From CAWKPF01 sp963851415 (GTDB taxonomy: Bacteria > Acidobacteriota > Thermoanaerobaculia > Multivoradales > Multivoraceae): a DNA stretch of 64,000 nucleotides. Within the stretch, counting starts at the first letter, position 1; the number at the start of each line of letters is the position of its first letter. The notes under the pieces were generated by a model that worked only from the letters and a program-made list of their open reading frames with translations, had not been told where the DNA came from and did no database searches. Both the position numbers and the translations under genes were made by a program. Of the stretch, positions 16,736-25,929 are shown piece by piece. Location: positions 2,046,001 to 2,110,000 of the forward strand of contig CAWKPF010000003.1 of the NCBI GenBank assembly GCA_963851415.1. The letters are read 5' to 3'.

Positions 16736-18063
16736 CGCGTGTCCTCCCGTGAAGCCTCTCGCCCCTCCTCGGCCGAGATCGGGTCGCTCTGCTCGACCCA
16801 GAGGCGCGGCGGAGGATAACCCGACAAGCGTCGCCGCAGCCAGTCCAGGGCGAGCTGGGTCGACATCCAGCGGACGACGTCGCGACCTCCGGGAAAGAGA
16901 GCCCGAAGCCAGCGTTCCTCTTCCTCGGGCCCCGCCAGCCCGAGGAAGACAGTCCCGACCGGCTTACCGGGCACGTCCCCCCCGGGGCCCGCGATCCCCG
17001 ATACCGAGAGTGCCCAATCGCCGCCCAGGCGGGTGCGGGCCCCCCGTGCCATCGCGCACACGACCTCACTGGACACCGCACCCACCGAATCGAACAGCGC
17101 CGGATCGACCCCGAGAAGGTCCGACTTGAGCTCGTTGGTGTAGGTCACCGCCCCGCCGAGAAACCAGGCACTCGAGCCGGCCACCCGGGTCACTCTCTGG
17201 GAGATCCACCCTCCGGTACACGACTCGGCGGTGGCCAGCGTGTGGCCGCGCTCGTGCAACAGGTCGCCGACGACCTGCTCGAGATCGCGCCCATCCCCTG
17301 GATCGAACACCGCGTCTCCCAGGAGCTCGAGCACCAGCAGGCGGAGCCGCTCGTGGAGCTCGGGTCGCGCCGACGGAGTCTTCAATCGCACGCGAATCTC
17401 GCCGGGACGGGCCAGGAGAGCGATTGCCTCTCGGCCCACACCCTCGTCCACGGCCTCCTCGTAGAGGGGGTCGAGCAGCTCCTCGACGCGAGACTCGGAG
17501 AGGCACGCCACCCGCATCTCGACCGTGTCGAAGGCCAGTTCGGGCGTTCCGTGTGTCTGGAGCCACGGCTCGAGGTAGCGCTCGACCAGCCCCTCCAACT
17601 CGCGCGGGACGCCTGGAAGCAGGAACAGCGTGACCCCTTTGTGCTCCAAACGAAGGCCCGGTGCGGTTCCGCGCTCGTTGTCGAGCACCATCGAGCCCTC
17701 GATCACGTCGGCTTGCTGCTTGTTGGTCTCGGGAACGCGGCGAGCGTAGCGCTTGTAGCGCTCCTCGATTCTGCGCAGCACCTCCGGGTCACGAGCCACC
17801 GAGCGCTCGACGAACCGAGCCACGGCTTCCCGCGTCAGGTCGTCACGAGTCGGTCCGAGTCCACCGCCAACGAGGACCAGCTCGGCCACCGCAGTCGCCG
17901 CACGGAGCTCGTGGACCAGGGCGTCCTCGTCGTCCGGCACAGCAGACTTGCGCACCAGCTCGACCCCGTGCCGTGCGAGCGTAGCCGCCAGGGCGAGCGA
18001 GTTGGTGTCGAGGCGATCCGTGCCGAGCAGCTCGGAGCCCACGGCAATGATGGCAGCCTTCAC
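16732..18063 (-). CDS. cinA: CinA-like protein (competence/damage-inducible protein A)
   Basis: A 443-residue protein with two domains: an N-terminal molybdopterin-binding-like (MoCF) domain starting KAAIIAVGSELLGTDRLDTNS and containing GGLGPTRDDLTREA, and a C-terminal PncC/CinA domain with AESCTGGWISQRVT and SVSGIAGPGGD. CinA-family proteins have NMN deamidase and/or ADP-ribose pyrophosphatase activity and act in pyridine-nucleotide recycling. The start is the GTG at 18063 (KAAIIAVGSE follows), which leaves a 39-base gap to the upstream aminotransferase. It is the first of the overlapping cinA-thpR-plsY-gpsA-guaA chain. Confidence 0.95.
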   Translation of the reverse strand: MKAAIIAVGSELLGTDRLDTNSLALAATLARHGVELVRKSAVPDDEDALVHELRAATAVAELVLVGGGLGPTRDDLTREAVARFVERSVARDPEVLRRIEERYKRYARRVPETNKQQADVIEGSMVLDNERGTAPGLRLEHKGVTLFLLPGVPRELEGLVERYLEPWLQTHGTPELAFDTVEMRVACLSESRVEELLDPLYEEAVDEGVGREAIALLARPGEIRVRLKTPSARPELHERLRLLVLELLGDAVFDPGDGRDLEQVVGDLLHERGHTLATAESCTGGWISQRVTRVAGSSAWFLGGAVTYTNELKSDLLGVDPALFDSVGAVSSEVVCAMARGARTRLGGDWALSVSGIAGPGGDVPGKPVGTVFLGLAGPEEEERWLRALFPGGRDVVRWMSTQLALDWLRRRLSGYPPPRLWVEQSDPISAEEGREASREDTR

Positions 18064-18102
18064 GTCTCGACCGCCGGGCGATTCGACCGACTCTCGGTTC
18101 CG

Positions 18103-19413
18103 TCAGCCAATCCCTGAGCTCTCCAAGGTCGCCAAGATGATGCAGTCCGCGAGCAGCTCGCTCGCCCGCCGCACCTCATCGACAGGCGGCAGACTCGGCG
18201 CCAGCCGCAAGTTGCGGTCGTGCGGATCGCGGCCATGGGGGAAGGTGGCCCCGGCGGGCGTCAACTTCACCCCCGCCGCCGCCGCCAGCTCGACCACACG
18301 ACGCGCACAGCCGGGTTGCGTGTCGAGCGAAACGAAGTACCCACCCTTCGGCTGGGTCCAGACCGCGATGGCGAGTGCACCGAGCCGGTGTTGGAGTACC
18401 TCTTCGACGACGTCGAACTTGGGGCGCAGAATCGCCGCGTGCCGCTCCATCAGGGCGTCCACCCCCGCGAGGTCGCGCAGGAACCGGACATGACGGAGCT
18501 GGTTGAGCTTGTCGGGACCGATCGTCTGGATCGAGCGCGCCTGCACGAAAAAGTCCCGGTTGGCTGGGCTGGTCGCAACGACCGAGACCCCTGCTCCGCC
18601 GTAGGTGACCTTTGACGTGGAAGAGAAGACGAAGAACCGATCCGGGTTGCCGGCATGCTCGGCCTCGTCGAGCGCGTTGCGCAAGGGCGGCACGCCTTCC
18701 CCGAGATGATGGCGGGCGTAGGCGTCGTCCCAGAGAATCCGAAAGTCGGAGGCAGCGGTGGGCATCGCCGCCAGGCGCTCGACGGTCTCGTCGGAGTACG
18801 TTTCCCCCGTCGGATTGCTGAACCGAGGGACGCAGAACATCCCCTTGATCGCAGGGTCTTCGGCCACTCGCCTTTCCACTTCCTCCATGTCCGGACCCTG
18901 ACCGGTCAGGGCGATCGGGATCATTTCGATCCCGTAGCGATCGAGGATCGCGAAGTGTCGGTCATAGCCGGGGCAGGGGCAGAGGAAACGGACCTGCTCC
19001 GCGACCGAACGACGCCACGGACCATCGCCACCGGGCACTCCGACGAGCAACGCCTGCACGATCACGTCGTGTTGCAGCTCGAGACTCGCGTTGCCGCCGA
19101 TCACGATCTGATCCGGTCGCACTCCCAGGAAATCGGCGAACAAGGCTCGGGCCTCGGGCAGGCCAACGACCTCCCCGTAGTTGCGGCAGTCGAGGCCGTG
19201 AGCCGAGCGGTAGCTGTCCGAGTCGACGGCTTCGAGCAGGCCACGGCTCAGGTCGAGCTGTTCGGGAGACGGCTTGCCCCGCGTCATGTCCAGGGACAGT
19301 CCCAGTTCACATTCCCGGCGATAGCGTTCCCGGACCTCGCGCGCGAGCAATCGCCGCGCCGCGAGATCCAGCTCTTCGAGACTTCCCCCCGTCTCGACCG
19401 ATGTCGATGTCAC
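18103..19413 (-). CDS. class Ic aspartate aminotransferase (PF12897-type)
   Basis: A PLP-dependent fold-type I aminotransferase of 436 residues. The N-terminal LDMTRGKPSPEQLDLS is the hallmark of the Ic subgroup, and NYGEVVGLPEARALFAD follows. PLP-site residues are visible: NPTG at 200-203, DDAY at 229-232 and the Schiff-base Lys268 in SSTSKVTYGG. The likely reaction is aspartate-oxoglutarate transamination. The GTG start overlaps the stop of the upstream sugar dehydrogenase gene as GTGA, so they are co-translated although no shared pathway is evident. Confidence 0.9.
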   Translation of the reverse strand: MTSTSVETGGSLEELDLAARRLLAREVRERYRRECELGLSLDMTRGKPSPEQLDLSRGLLEAVDSDSYRSAHGLDCRNYGEVVGLPEARALFADFLGVRPDQIVIGGNASLELQHDVIVQALLVGVPGGDGPWRRSVAEQVRFLCPCPGYDRHFAILDRYGIEMIPIALTGQGPDMEEVERRVAEDPAIKGMFCVPRFSNPTGETYSDETVERLAAMPTAASDFRILWDDAYARHHLGEGVPPLRNALDEAEHAGNPDRFFVFSSTSKVTYGGAGVSVVATSPANRDFFVQARSIQTIGPDKLNQLRHVRFLRDLAGVDALMERHAAILRPKFDVVEEVLQHRLGALAIAVWTQPKGGYFVSLDTQPGCARRVVELAAAAGVKLTPAGATFPHGRDPHDRNLRLAPSLPPVDEVRRASELLADCIILATLESSGIG

Positions 19414-20582
19414 CTTCCTGCTCCGGAGCTTCCCGCGCCGCCTCGATAGGACAAACGGTAGAGGACATTCTGTAGGTCGTCGGAGATCAGCAGGGAACCG
19501 TCCGGGAGCTCCATCACGTCCGCGGGCCTTCCCCAGGCCTTCTTTCCCTGGAGCCAGCCCTCCACGAGCGTCTCGTAGTCAGTGGCCTGACCGGAATCGT
19601 CCAGATGCACGACCTTGATCCGATAGCCGATGGGCTCGGACCGGTTCCAGGAGCCGTGCTCGGCGATGAAGACCTGCCCCCTGTAGCGCCCGGGAAACAT
19701 CGCTCCGCGGTAGAACCGCATTCCGATCGCTGCCACGTGGGGGTCGAGCGCCTTCACCGGCTGGGTCACGTCCGCGCAATCACCGCGATCTCCGAACTCC
19801 GGATCCACCAGGTTGCCGGCATGACAGAACGGGAAACCGAAGTGCAGTCCCTTCTTCGGGGCGCGGTTGAGCTCGTCCGGAGGCAGGTCGTCTCCGAGCA
19901 TGTCCCTTCCGTTGTCGGTGAACCAGAGGTCTCCGGTCTCGGGGTGCCAATCGAACCCCACCGTGTTGCGCACTCCCCGGGCGAAGACCTCGTACTCGCC
20001 GGTCTCCGGATCCATCTCCAGGATCGTGGCAAAGGGATCCTCGACGTCACAGACGTTGCAGGGTGCCCCGACCTGGAGGAACAAGGATCCCGTCGGCGAG
20101 AAGGCGATGAACTTCCAGCCGTGGTGGCGCTCCTCGGGCAGACTCCCGTTCACCACCACCGGCTGCGGCGGATTGTCGAGACGACTGTCGATGTCGTCGT
20201 AGCGCAGAATCCGGTTGACCTCGGCAACGTAGAGACTGCCGTCCCGAAAGGCGACGCCACTCGGCATGTTGAGATCCCAGGCGATCTCGACCACCCGACG
20301 CCGACCTCCTTCGTCGACCACGGCATGGACGAGCCCCTTCTGGCGGCTCCCCACGTAGACCGTGCCCGACGGGCTCCTCGCCATGCCGCGCGCGTTCACC
20401 ACACCGTCGGCCCAGATCTCGATCTCGAAGCCGTCGGCGAGCTCGAGAGCGTTCATCTGGCGCTCGGGCTGAGCGGCCGCCGGGCCACAGGCCAGCACCA
20501 GCGTTCCGATCAGAGTCGTGAGCAAGGCGCCCCGAATCCGCCGGCCGCGAGCACTGGAACGGAGCGGGGTCGTTCGAATCAT
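19410..20582 (-). CDS. PQQ-dependent sugar dehydrogenase / sorbosone dehydrogenase-like beta-propeller, exported
   Basis: A 390-residue exported protein. The N-terminus has basic residues, a hydrophobic stretch (ALLTTLIGTLVLACG) and either an AAAQ signal-peptidase site or a weak lipobox ending at LVLAC. The mature part is a six-bladed propeller of the soluble aldose-dehydrogenase type: GFEIEIWADGVVNARGMA, GTVYVGSRQKG, GWKFIAFSPTGSLFLQVG, GFDWHPETGDLWFTDNGRD, GQVFIAEHGSWNRSEPIGY and PDGSLLISDD. PQQ dependence is inferred from the family. The ATG at 20582 is chosen; the adjacent GTG (20585) is closer to the AAGGAG upstream. The open frame continues far upstream but overlaps the transporter gene and is not the real start. 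Confidence 0.82.
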   Translation of the reverse strand: MIRTTPLRSSARGRRIRGALLTTLIGTLVLACGPAAAQPERQMNALELADGFEIEIWADGVVNARGMARSPSGTVYVGSRQKGLVHAVVDEGGRRRVVEIAWDLNMPSGVAFRDGSLYVAEVNRILRYDDIDSRLDNPPQPVVVNGSLPEERHHGWKFIAFSPTGSLFLQVGAPCNVCDVEDPFATILEMDPETGEYEVFARGVRNTVGFDWHPETGDLWFTDNGRDMLGDDLPPDELNRAPKKGLHFGFPFCHAGNLVDPEFGDRGDCADVTQPVKALDPHVAAIGMRFYRGAMFPGRYRGQVFIAEHGSWNRSEPIGYRIKVVHLDDSGQATDYETLVEGWLQGKKAWGRPADVMELPDGSLLISDDLQNVLYRLSYRGGAGSSGAGR

Positions 20583-20662
20583 CACTGGAAGGATCTCCTT
20601 GGAGGTGCAGGATGCCGGAGCCCCGCGCTGCCTTCGGGGAGATCCCCGGTCTCGGCCTTCCA

Positions 20663-21562
20663 TCAGATCAGAATGGCGGCGACTCCAAGAGCCATCATAG
20701 CAACGCCGACGACCTTCCATCGATCGAGGGACTCTCCGAAGAAGCGTGCCCCGAAGACCAGCGCGGCGACACTGCCGAGACCTCGCTTCAACGTCTCCAC
20801 GAGCCCCGCCAGGACGCTCTCCAGGGCGAGCAGCTGAAGGCCGAGAGCGGCGGCGCCGCACAGTACGGCCAGTGCAATCAGCGGCAGGTTGGCCCGTACC
20901 TCGGTCAGTCCCTTCCGGTTCTCGCCGAACGCGAGCAACGGCAGGGCGCCGAGCAGCACTCCGATGTGAAGGATCAACCCGTGGAACGGCGGCGCCGACG
21001 CGTCGATCGCGAGTTTGTCGAGCGGCAGCGTGAGGGACCAGAGCAGCGCCACGAGCATCATCCAGAGGCCGCCGCGCTCCCTCAGGAGCACCCTCGGGCT
21101 GAGCCGACGCCAAGAGCCCAGCCCCCGGGACCCTTCTCCAGTCTCTCCTCCCGCGGCCTGCAGCTGCAGCGCGCCGCCCACCACCAGGAGAACGCCCAGC
21201 CACTGGCGGTCCGTGGGCAACTGACCGAGGAGAGGAATCGAGAGCAGCGAGGCGAACACCGGGGTCAGGGAGAGGAGCGGAATCGTCGCACCCAGGCCGG
21301 AAAGCCGCATCGCGTGAAGGAAGCCGAGGTTCGCCGCCACGTTCACGAGGGCCGAGCCCACTCCGGGGAGAACATAGCCAGGCGCCACCTCGATCGGCCA
21401 GCTGAGCACTGTCCAGAGCGCGAAGATCGGCAGGGCCCCGGCGACCAGGGCGAGGAGGAGTGGAACCACCGCGACCCGGTCCGTGAGCAGCCGGCGCAAG
21501 AGATCGAGCACTGCAAAGCCCCCGGCGGCTCCGAGAATGGTGAGAAGATCGAGCGGGCTCAT
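20663..21562 (-). CDS. EamA/DMT-family transporter
   Basis: An inner-membrane permease of 299 residues with about ten hydrophobic helices in two halves, the EamA duplication. Each half ends in the typical arrangement of a cytosolic loop and a small-residue-rich helix: SLTPVFASLLSIPLLGQLP...WLGVLLVVGGALQL in the first and LKRGLGSVAALVFGARFFGE...WKVVGVAMMALGVAAILI in the second. The substrate cannot be assigned. It is the first gene of the long minus-strand block that leads into the sugar dehydrogenase and cinA, and it diverges from pilB. AAGG lies five bases before its ATG. Confidence 0.85.
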   Translation of the reverse strand: MSPLDLLTILGAAGGFAVLDLLRRLLTDRVAVVPLLLALVAGALPIFALWTVLSWPIEVAPGYVLPGVGSALVNVAANLGFLHAMRLSGLGATIPLLSLTPVFASLLSIPLLGQLPTDRQWLGVLLVVGGALQLQAAGGETGEGSRGLGSWRRLSPRVLLRERGGLWMMLVALLWSLTLPLDKLAIDASAPPFHGLILHIGVLLGALPLLAFGENRKGLTEVRANLPLIALAVLCGAAALGLQLLALESVLAGLVETLKRGLGSVAALVFGARFFGESLDRWKVVGVAMMALGVAAILI

Positions 21563-21609
21563 GACGACCTTGATAAACTCGTATAGTTAGGAATTGTTCG
21601 CCTGACCTG

Positions 21610-21644
21610 GCTTCGACCCCAGAACCGCTTCGACCCCCAGAACA
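21610..21644. repeat. two adjacent 17-18-bp direct repeats upstream of pilB
   Basis: GCTTCGACCCCAGAACC (21610-21626) is followed immediately by GCTTCGACCCCCAGAACA (21627-21644), differing by one inserted C and the last base. The pair sits 17 bases before the pilB ATG in the short divergent region shared with the DMT transporter. It could be a tandem binding site or replication slippage; no terminal features of a mobile element are visible. Confidence 0.6.
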
Positions 21645-21660
21645 GCCCCGGTCCTTTCCC

Positions 21661-23421
21661 ATGCTGACCGCCGATACCCTCGCCAAAGCCCTCGTCAAGA
21701 CCGGCCGGATCTCGCCGGAGGATGGCACCCTCCTGGTGAAGGAAGCGCGCCAGGCCCCCCGGCGCACCCCCGGCCAACGCAACTACGAACAGGCGTCTTT
21801 TGCCTACAACCTCGTCGAGCGGATGCAGTTTCGCAATCTGCTCAACGGTGGCGGGCCGCTCGCGGAGCGCGACGTGGCGCAGGCGATCGCCGAGTTTGCC
21901 GGACTCGACTCGATCAAGATCGACCCTCTCGAGCTCAATGCCGATCTCATCGAATCGAAGATCTCGCGCCCGTTTGCGCTGCGTCATCGCATGCTTCCGC
22001 TCTCCATGTCGGGTGGAAAGCTCCAGGTGGCCTGCGCCGATCCTCACGATCTCGAGGCGATCGACTCGTTCAAGCGCATTGTAGGCCGCGATCTCCAACT
22101 CGTGGTGGCTTCGGAGCCCGACATCCTGCGCGCCATCACCGAGTTCTACGGACTGCGCTCCTCGGTAAAGAAGGCGGAGCGCGACCTGCGCGGCGGGATC
22201 GATCTCGGCAACCTCGAGCAACTCGTTCAGATGAAGAGCGAGAACGAGATCGAGTCGAGCGATCAGCACATCGTCAACGCGGTCGAGTTCATGCTCCAGC
22301 ACGCGTACGACACCCGGGCGAGTGACATCCACATCGAGCCCAAGCGCCAGGAGAGCCTGATCCGCTTCCGGATCGACGGCGTGCTCCATGATATCCAGCG
22401 AATGCCGAAGGTCGTTCACCGGGCAGTGGTCAGCCGCTTGAAGACCATGTCGCGCCTCGACATTGCCGAGAAGCGAAGGCCCCAGGACGGCCGCGTCAAG
22501 ACCTCGCGCAAGGGCCAGGAGGTCGAGCTTCGCGTGTCGACGTTGCCCGTCGCCTTCGGCGAGAAGGTGGTCATGCGCATCTTCGACCCCGACAACTTCA
22601 TGAAGGATCTGGAGCACCTCGGCTTCTACCCGGAAGAGGAAGCCGTGTTCGCCGACTTCATCTCGCGACCCCACGGCATCATCCTCGTCACCGGGCCCAC
22701 GGGCTCTGGTAAGAGCACCACCCTCTACTCCGCCCTCGACCGAATCGCGAACAGCGAGATCAACGTCACCACGATCGAGGACCCGATCGAAATGGTGCAC
22801 GAGAACTTCAACCAGACTGCGGTGCAAGCCAAGGCCGGGGTCAACTTCGCCGAGGCACTGCGCCACATTCTGCGCCAGGATCCCGATGTCATCATGGTGG
22901 GCGAGATCCGTGACCACGAAACCGCCCAGTACGCGATCCAGGCGGCGCTCACCGGCCACCTCGTGCTCTCGACGCTCCACACCAACGATGCCGCGTCGTC
23001 CATCACCCGATTGGTCGACCTCGGCATCGAGCCGTTCATGATCGCCTCGACGCTCCTCGGAACCATGGCGCAGCGCCTGGTTCGCAAGAACTGCGCTCAC
23101 TGCCTGCAGGACGAGGTGGTGACCCCGGAACAGGCTCGCCTGCTCAACCTCTCGGTGCCCGCCGGTAAGAGCGTGCAGGTGAAGCGCGGCAAGGGCTGCA
23201 CCGAGTGCCGGGGCACCGGCTACTACGGTCGCTCGGGCATCTTCGAGATCCTGCCCGTGGACGACGCCATCAAACCCCTCGTGCTGGAAGGGGCAGACGG
23301 TCCTCGGATCAAGCGGGAGGCGACCAAGAACGGGATGCGGACGTTGCGCCAGAGCGCGCTGCGCAAGCTGGCCGAGGGCGTCACCTCGGTGGAAGAGGTG
23401 CTTCGGGTGACGGCCCTCTAG
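21661..23421 (+). CDS. pilB: GspE/PilB-family type II secretion / type IV pilus assembly ATPase
   Basis: A 586-residue cytosolic hexameric ATPase that powers pilus extension or type II secretion. It has a GspE N-terminal domain (residues 80-160, FAGLDSIKIDPLELNADLI), the RASDIHIEP Asp box at 219-227, Walker A GPTGSGKST at 345-353, the Asp/His-box stretch (TTIEDPIEMVHENFNQ), Walker B VIMVGEIRDHETA and the STLHTNDA motif. A C-terminal Cys tetrad (KNCAHC and GCTECRGTG) would bind zinc. The gene stands alone; no pilC, pilT or gspF lies nearby, so PilB and GspE cannot be separated with certainty. The start has no strong ribosome-binding site. Confidence 0.88.
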   Translation: MLTADTLAKALVKTGRISPEDGTLLVKEARQAPRRTPGQRNYEQASFAYNLVERMQFRNLLNGGGPLAERDVAQAIAEFAGLDSIKIDPLELNADLIESKISRPFALRHRMLPLSMSGGKLQVACADPHDLEAIDSFKRIVGRDLQLVVASEPDILRAITEFYGLRSSVKKAERDLRGGIDLGNLEQLVQMKSENEIESSDQHIVNAVEFMLQHAYDTRASDIHIEPKRQESLIRFRIDGVLHDIQRMPKVVHRAVVSRLKTMSRLDIAEKRRPQDGRVKTSRKGQEVELRVSTLPVAFGEKVVMRIFDPDNFMKDLEHLGFYPEEEAVFADFISRPHGIILVTGPTGSGKSTTLYSALDRIANSEINVTTIEDPIEMVHENFNQTAVQAKAGVNFAEALRHILRQDPDVIMVGEIRDHETAQYAIQAALTGHLVLSTLHTNDAASSITRLVDLGIEPFMIASTLLGTMAQRLVRKNCAHCLQDEVVTPEQARLLNLSVPAGKSVQVKRGKGCTECRGTGYYGRSGIFEILPVDDAIKPLVLEGADGPRIKREATKNGMRTLRQSALRKLAEGVTSVEEVLRVTAL

Positions 23422-23562
23422 GTTCGCTTCCCGGGCCTTCGGAGGCTCGTGCCTCGAGAGTGCCGCCCCGACGCTGGGGGGGCTGGGGAGTGTTGGCCTG
23501 GGGAGAGGTGGGCTCGGGGAGTGTAGAGTGGCCGGACCGACCGGACTCAGGAGAGGGATGCC

Positions 23563-24360
23563 ATGGCGAAGGAAGAAGCGGTTCTGCAGGGGCACGGCCT
23601 GCTGACGGGTAAGAAGGGACTGATCGTGGGAGTGGCCAACAAGCGCTCGATCGCCTGGGGAATCGCGCGGCGCGCTCACGCCGAGGGGGCGCAGCTGGCC
23701 TTCACCTACCAGGCGGAGCCCCTGCTGCGCAGGGTGCGACCGCTGGCCGAGAGTCTCGACGCCCCGCTTCTCGAGCCCCTCGACGTGACGGACGACGCAC
23801 AGATCGGGGCGCTCTTCTCGAAGGTGGAGTCCGAGTGGGGAAAGCTGGACTTCCTCGTGCATTCGGTGGCGTTCGCGGATCGCGAGGATCTGGCGGGGCG
23901 CACCGTGGACACGTCCCGCAAGGGCTTCTCGATGGCGATGGAGATCAGTGCCTACTCCCTCATCGCGCTCACCCGCGCGGCCGAGCCGCTGATGACGGAC
24001 GGCGGCAGCGTCGTCACCATGACCTATCTCGGCGCGGTCAAGGCCGTCCCCGCCTACAACGTCATGGGCATCGCCAAGGCGGCCCTCGAGGCCAGTGTGC
24101 GCTACCTGGCCGCCGACCTCGGCGAGAAGAACATCCGGGTCAACGGCCTCTCGGCCGGTCCGATCAAGACCCTCGCAGCGGCCGGCGTGGCCGGCTTCCG
24201 GAGCATGCTCTCGCAGGCTCCAGAGCGGGCTCCGCTGCGCCGCAACGTCGACACCGACGACGTCGGGAGCTCTGCTGCCTATCTGCTCTCCGATCTCTCC
24301 GCTGGGGTCACCGGTGAGATCCACTACGTCGACGCCGGATTCTCCATCACGGCAATGTAG
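23563..24360 (+). CDS. fabI: enoyl-[acyl-carrier-protein] reductase (NADH), FabI type
   Basis: Reduces trans-2-enoyl-ACP in the last step of each fatty-acid elongation cycle. The 265-residue SDR protein shows GKKGLIVGVANKRSIAWGIA (the FabI cofactor loop), HSVAFADRE, the catalytic pair in YNVMGIAKA (Tyr-x6-Lys), NGLSAGPIKTLAA and the closing VDAGFSITAM. GGAG lies nine bases before the ATG. The 141 bases upstream are unusually G-rich, with several GGGGAG runs between 23477 and 23525. It converges with mtaB with 20 bases between stops. Confidence 0.94.
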   Translation: MAKEEAVLQGHGLLTGKKGLIVGVANKRSIAWGIARRAHAEGAQLAFTYQAEPLLRRVRPLAESLDAPLLEPLDVTDDAQIGALFSKVESEWGKLDFLVHSVAFADREDLAGRTVDTSRKGFSMAMEISAYSLIALTRAAEPLMTDGGSVVTMTYLGAVKAVPAYNVMGIAKAALEASVRYLAADLGEKNIRVNGLSAGPIKTLAAAGVAGFRSMLSQAPERAPLRRNVDTDDVGSSAAYLLSDLSAGVTGEIHYVDAGFSITAM

Positions 24361-24380
24361 GCGCTATCTCGGCGACGACC

Positions 24381-25694
24381 TCAGAGGGCGAGTGACCGCG
24401 ACGCGGCGTGAGTGACCCTCACACCGCGCTCTTCCAGCGCCTCGAGCCTGGCGGGAGCTCGCGTCTCGGCCGGTGGACGATCACAGAAGACACGCACGTA
24501 ATTGTCGGTCATTCCCCGCCACCGCCCGCCACGCTCGTTCTCCCACAGCACTTCGAGCGAGGCGCCCAGCTGTTGCTTCCAGAAGCGCCGTTCGCCGGCG
24601 GTCGCCACCTCCAGCATTCTCGACATTCTTTCGCGCTGGACCTCGGGTGCCACAGGATGAGGCTGGCGCGACGCCTCGGTACCGGCACGGACCGAGTACG
24701 GGAAGGCGTGCACTCGCGCGAAGCCGCACCGCTCGACGAAGTCGAGGCTCGCCGCGAACTCTTCATCGGTCTCCCCAGGATGGCCGACGATCACATCCGT
24801 GGTCACCGCGACGCCGGGCACCCTTGACCGGATCTCTTCCAGCAATTCGATGAAGGTCGCCGAATCGTAGGGACGCCGCATCCGACGGAGGGTCGCGTCG
24901 CAGCCGCTCTGGAGCGAGAGGTGGAAGTGCCGGCACAGCCGATCGCTCGCGAAGAGATCCAGCAGGCGACGATCGAACTGCCAGGGAGCGATCGAGGTGA
25001 GCCTGAAACGGACTCTCCTGGCACGGCTCTCCAGCAGCGCAACCACGAGATCGTAGAGCTTGCGCTCCCCGTCCCGGTATGCCGAGATCTGGACGCCGGT
25101 CACCACGATCTCCTCGAGCCCCGCAGACGCCAGTCCCTCGACCTCGGCCACGACCTCCTCGGCGGCTCGGCTGCGCTGCGGACCCCGGGTCGACGGAATG
25201 ATGCAGAAGGAACACCGCATATTGCAGCCATCCTCGACCTTGACGGCGGCCCGCGTGTGGACAGCCGGCAGCGGGACGTAGGAAACGGGCACCATCGAAG
25301 GCCTCTCCGCGGGTTCGCCCATCGAAGCCGTCGCACTGGCGGCCCCCGCGGCCCGTGCAGGCAGCGGGGAACGCTCCAGCCGCTCGACCAGCGACTCCTT
25401 GTCGCGATTCAAAACCACGAGATCCACCCCTTCGATCCCGCGGGCCTCCTCGGGGGAGTCGGTCGCCCAACAGCCGGTCACGACCGTGCGCACACCCATC
25501 CGGGTGCCCCGTCGAACCGTCTTGCGCGAGTCGCGGGCCGCCCCATGGGTCACGGTGCAGCTGTTGATCACGTGCAGATCGGCGGCGTCGAGGGTCGGCA
25601 CGATGACGTGCCCGGCCGCGGTCATTTGTCGCGCCAGCCGCTCGACCTCTGCCTGGTTCAGTTTGCAGCCCAGGTTACTCAGGTAGACCCGCAT
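24381..25694 (-). CDS. mtaB: tRNA (t6A37) 2-methylthiotransferase MtaB
   Basis: A radical-SAM methylthiotransferase that adds a methylthio group to t6A at position 37 of tRNA. From the ATG at 25694 it has 437 residues. The N-terminal UPF0004 domain carries Cys10, Cys46 and Cys75 (LGCKLN, NSCTV, GCWA) for the auxiliary cluster. The radical-SAM motif CNMRCSFC gives Cys157, 161 and 164. HLSLQSGCDATLRRMRR and TDVIVGHPGETDEEF are typical of MtaB-type enzymes, and the C-terminus resembles a TRAM domain. The open frame extends to 25763 through GTG and TTG codons, but the family begins at MRVYLSNLGCKLNQ. Confidence 0.93.
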   Translation of the reverse strand: MRVYLSNLGCKLNQAEVERLARQMTAAGHVIVPTLDAADLHVINSCTVTHGAARDSRKTVRRGTRMGVRTVVTGCWATDSPEEARGIEGVDLVVLNRDKESLVERLERSPLPARAAGAASATASMGEPAERPSMVPVSYVPLPAVHTRAAVKVEDGCNMRCSFCIIPSTRGPQRSRAAEEVVAEVEGLASAGLEEIVVTGVQISAYRDGERKLYDLVVALLESRARRVRFRLTSIAPWQFDRRLLDLFASDRLCRHFHLSLQSGCDATLRRMRRPYDSATFIELLEEIRSRVPGVAVTTDVIVGHPGETDEEFAASLDFVERCGFARVHAFPYSVRAGTEASRQPHPVAPEVQRERMSRMLEVATAGERRFWKQQLGASLEVLWENERGGRWRGMTDNYVRVFCDRPPAETRAPARLEALEERGVRVTHAASRSLAL

Positions 25695-25929
25695 CGCCCG
25701 GGCATGCTCCCCCACGCCCCCTTCACCGGTCAAGCCCAGGAGGTTGACCTCTCTGGAGGACACTCAGGTCCGCGCAACACCGCCGATTCGCTCTCCCCCT
25801 CTGCAGCCAAAGGGGGGCACCGCTGGTATCGCTCTTGCTGATCCCATCGGCATGAGACATTCGGCCTCCCACCGTCGCCCAACCCTCCCGGGTCCCTCGC
25901 GCGGCCCGATGCACCGGCCACTCTCCCGG

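Noticed and set aside
20583..21782. N-terminal extension of the sugar dehydrogenase frame to 790 codons
   Set aside because: The extra 400 codons overlap the transporter gene in another frame and encode an Arg/Pro-rich sequence without homology; the signal peptide begins at 20582.
23470..23530. G-rich repeats before fabI as a G-quadruplex or regulatory repeat
   Set aside because: The GGGGAG runs are irregularly spaced and the gene has an ordinary ribosome-binding site afterwards; nothing beyond base composition supports a function.
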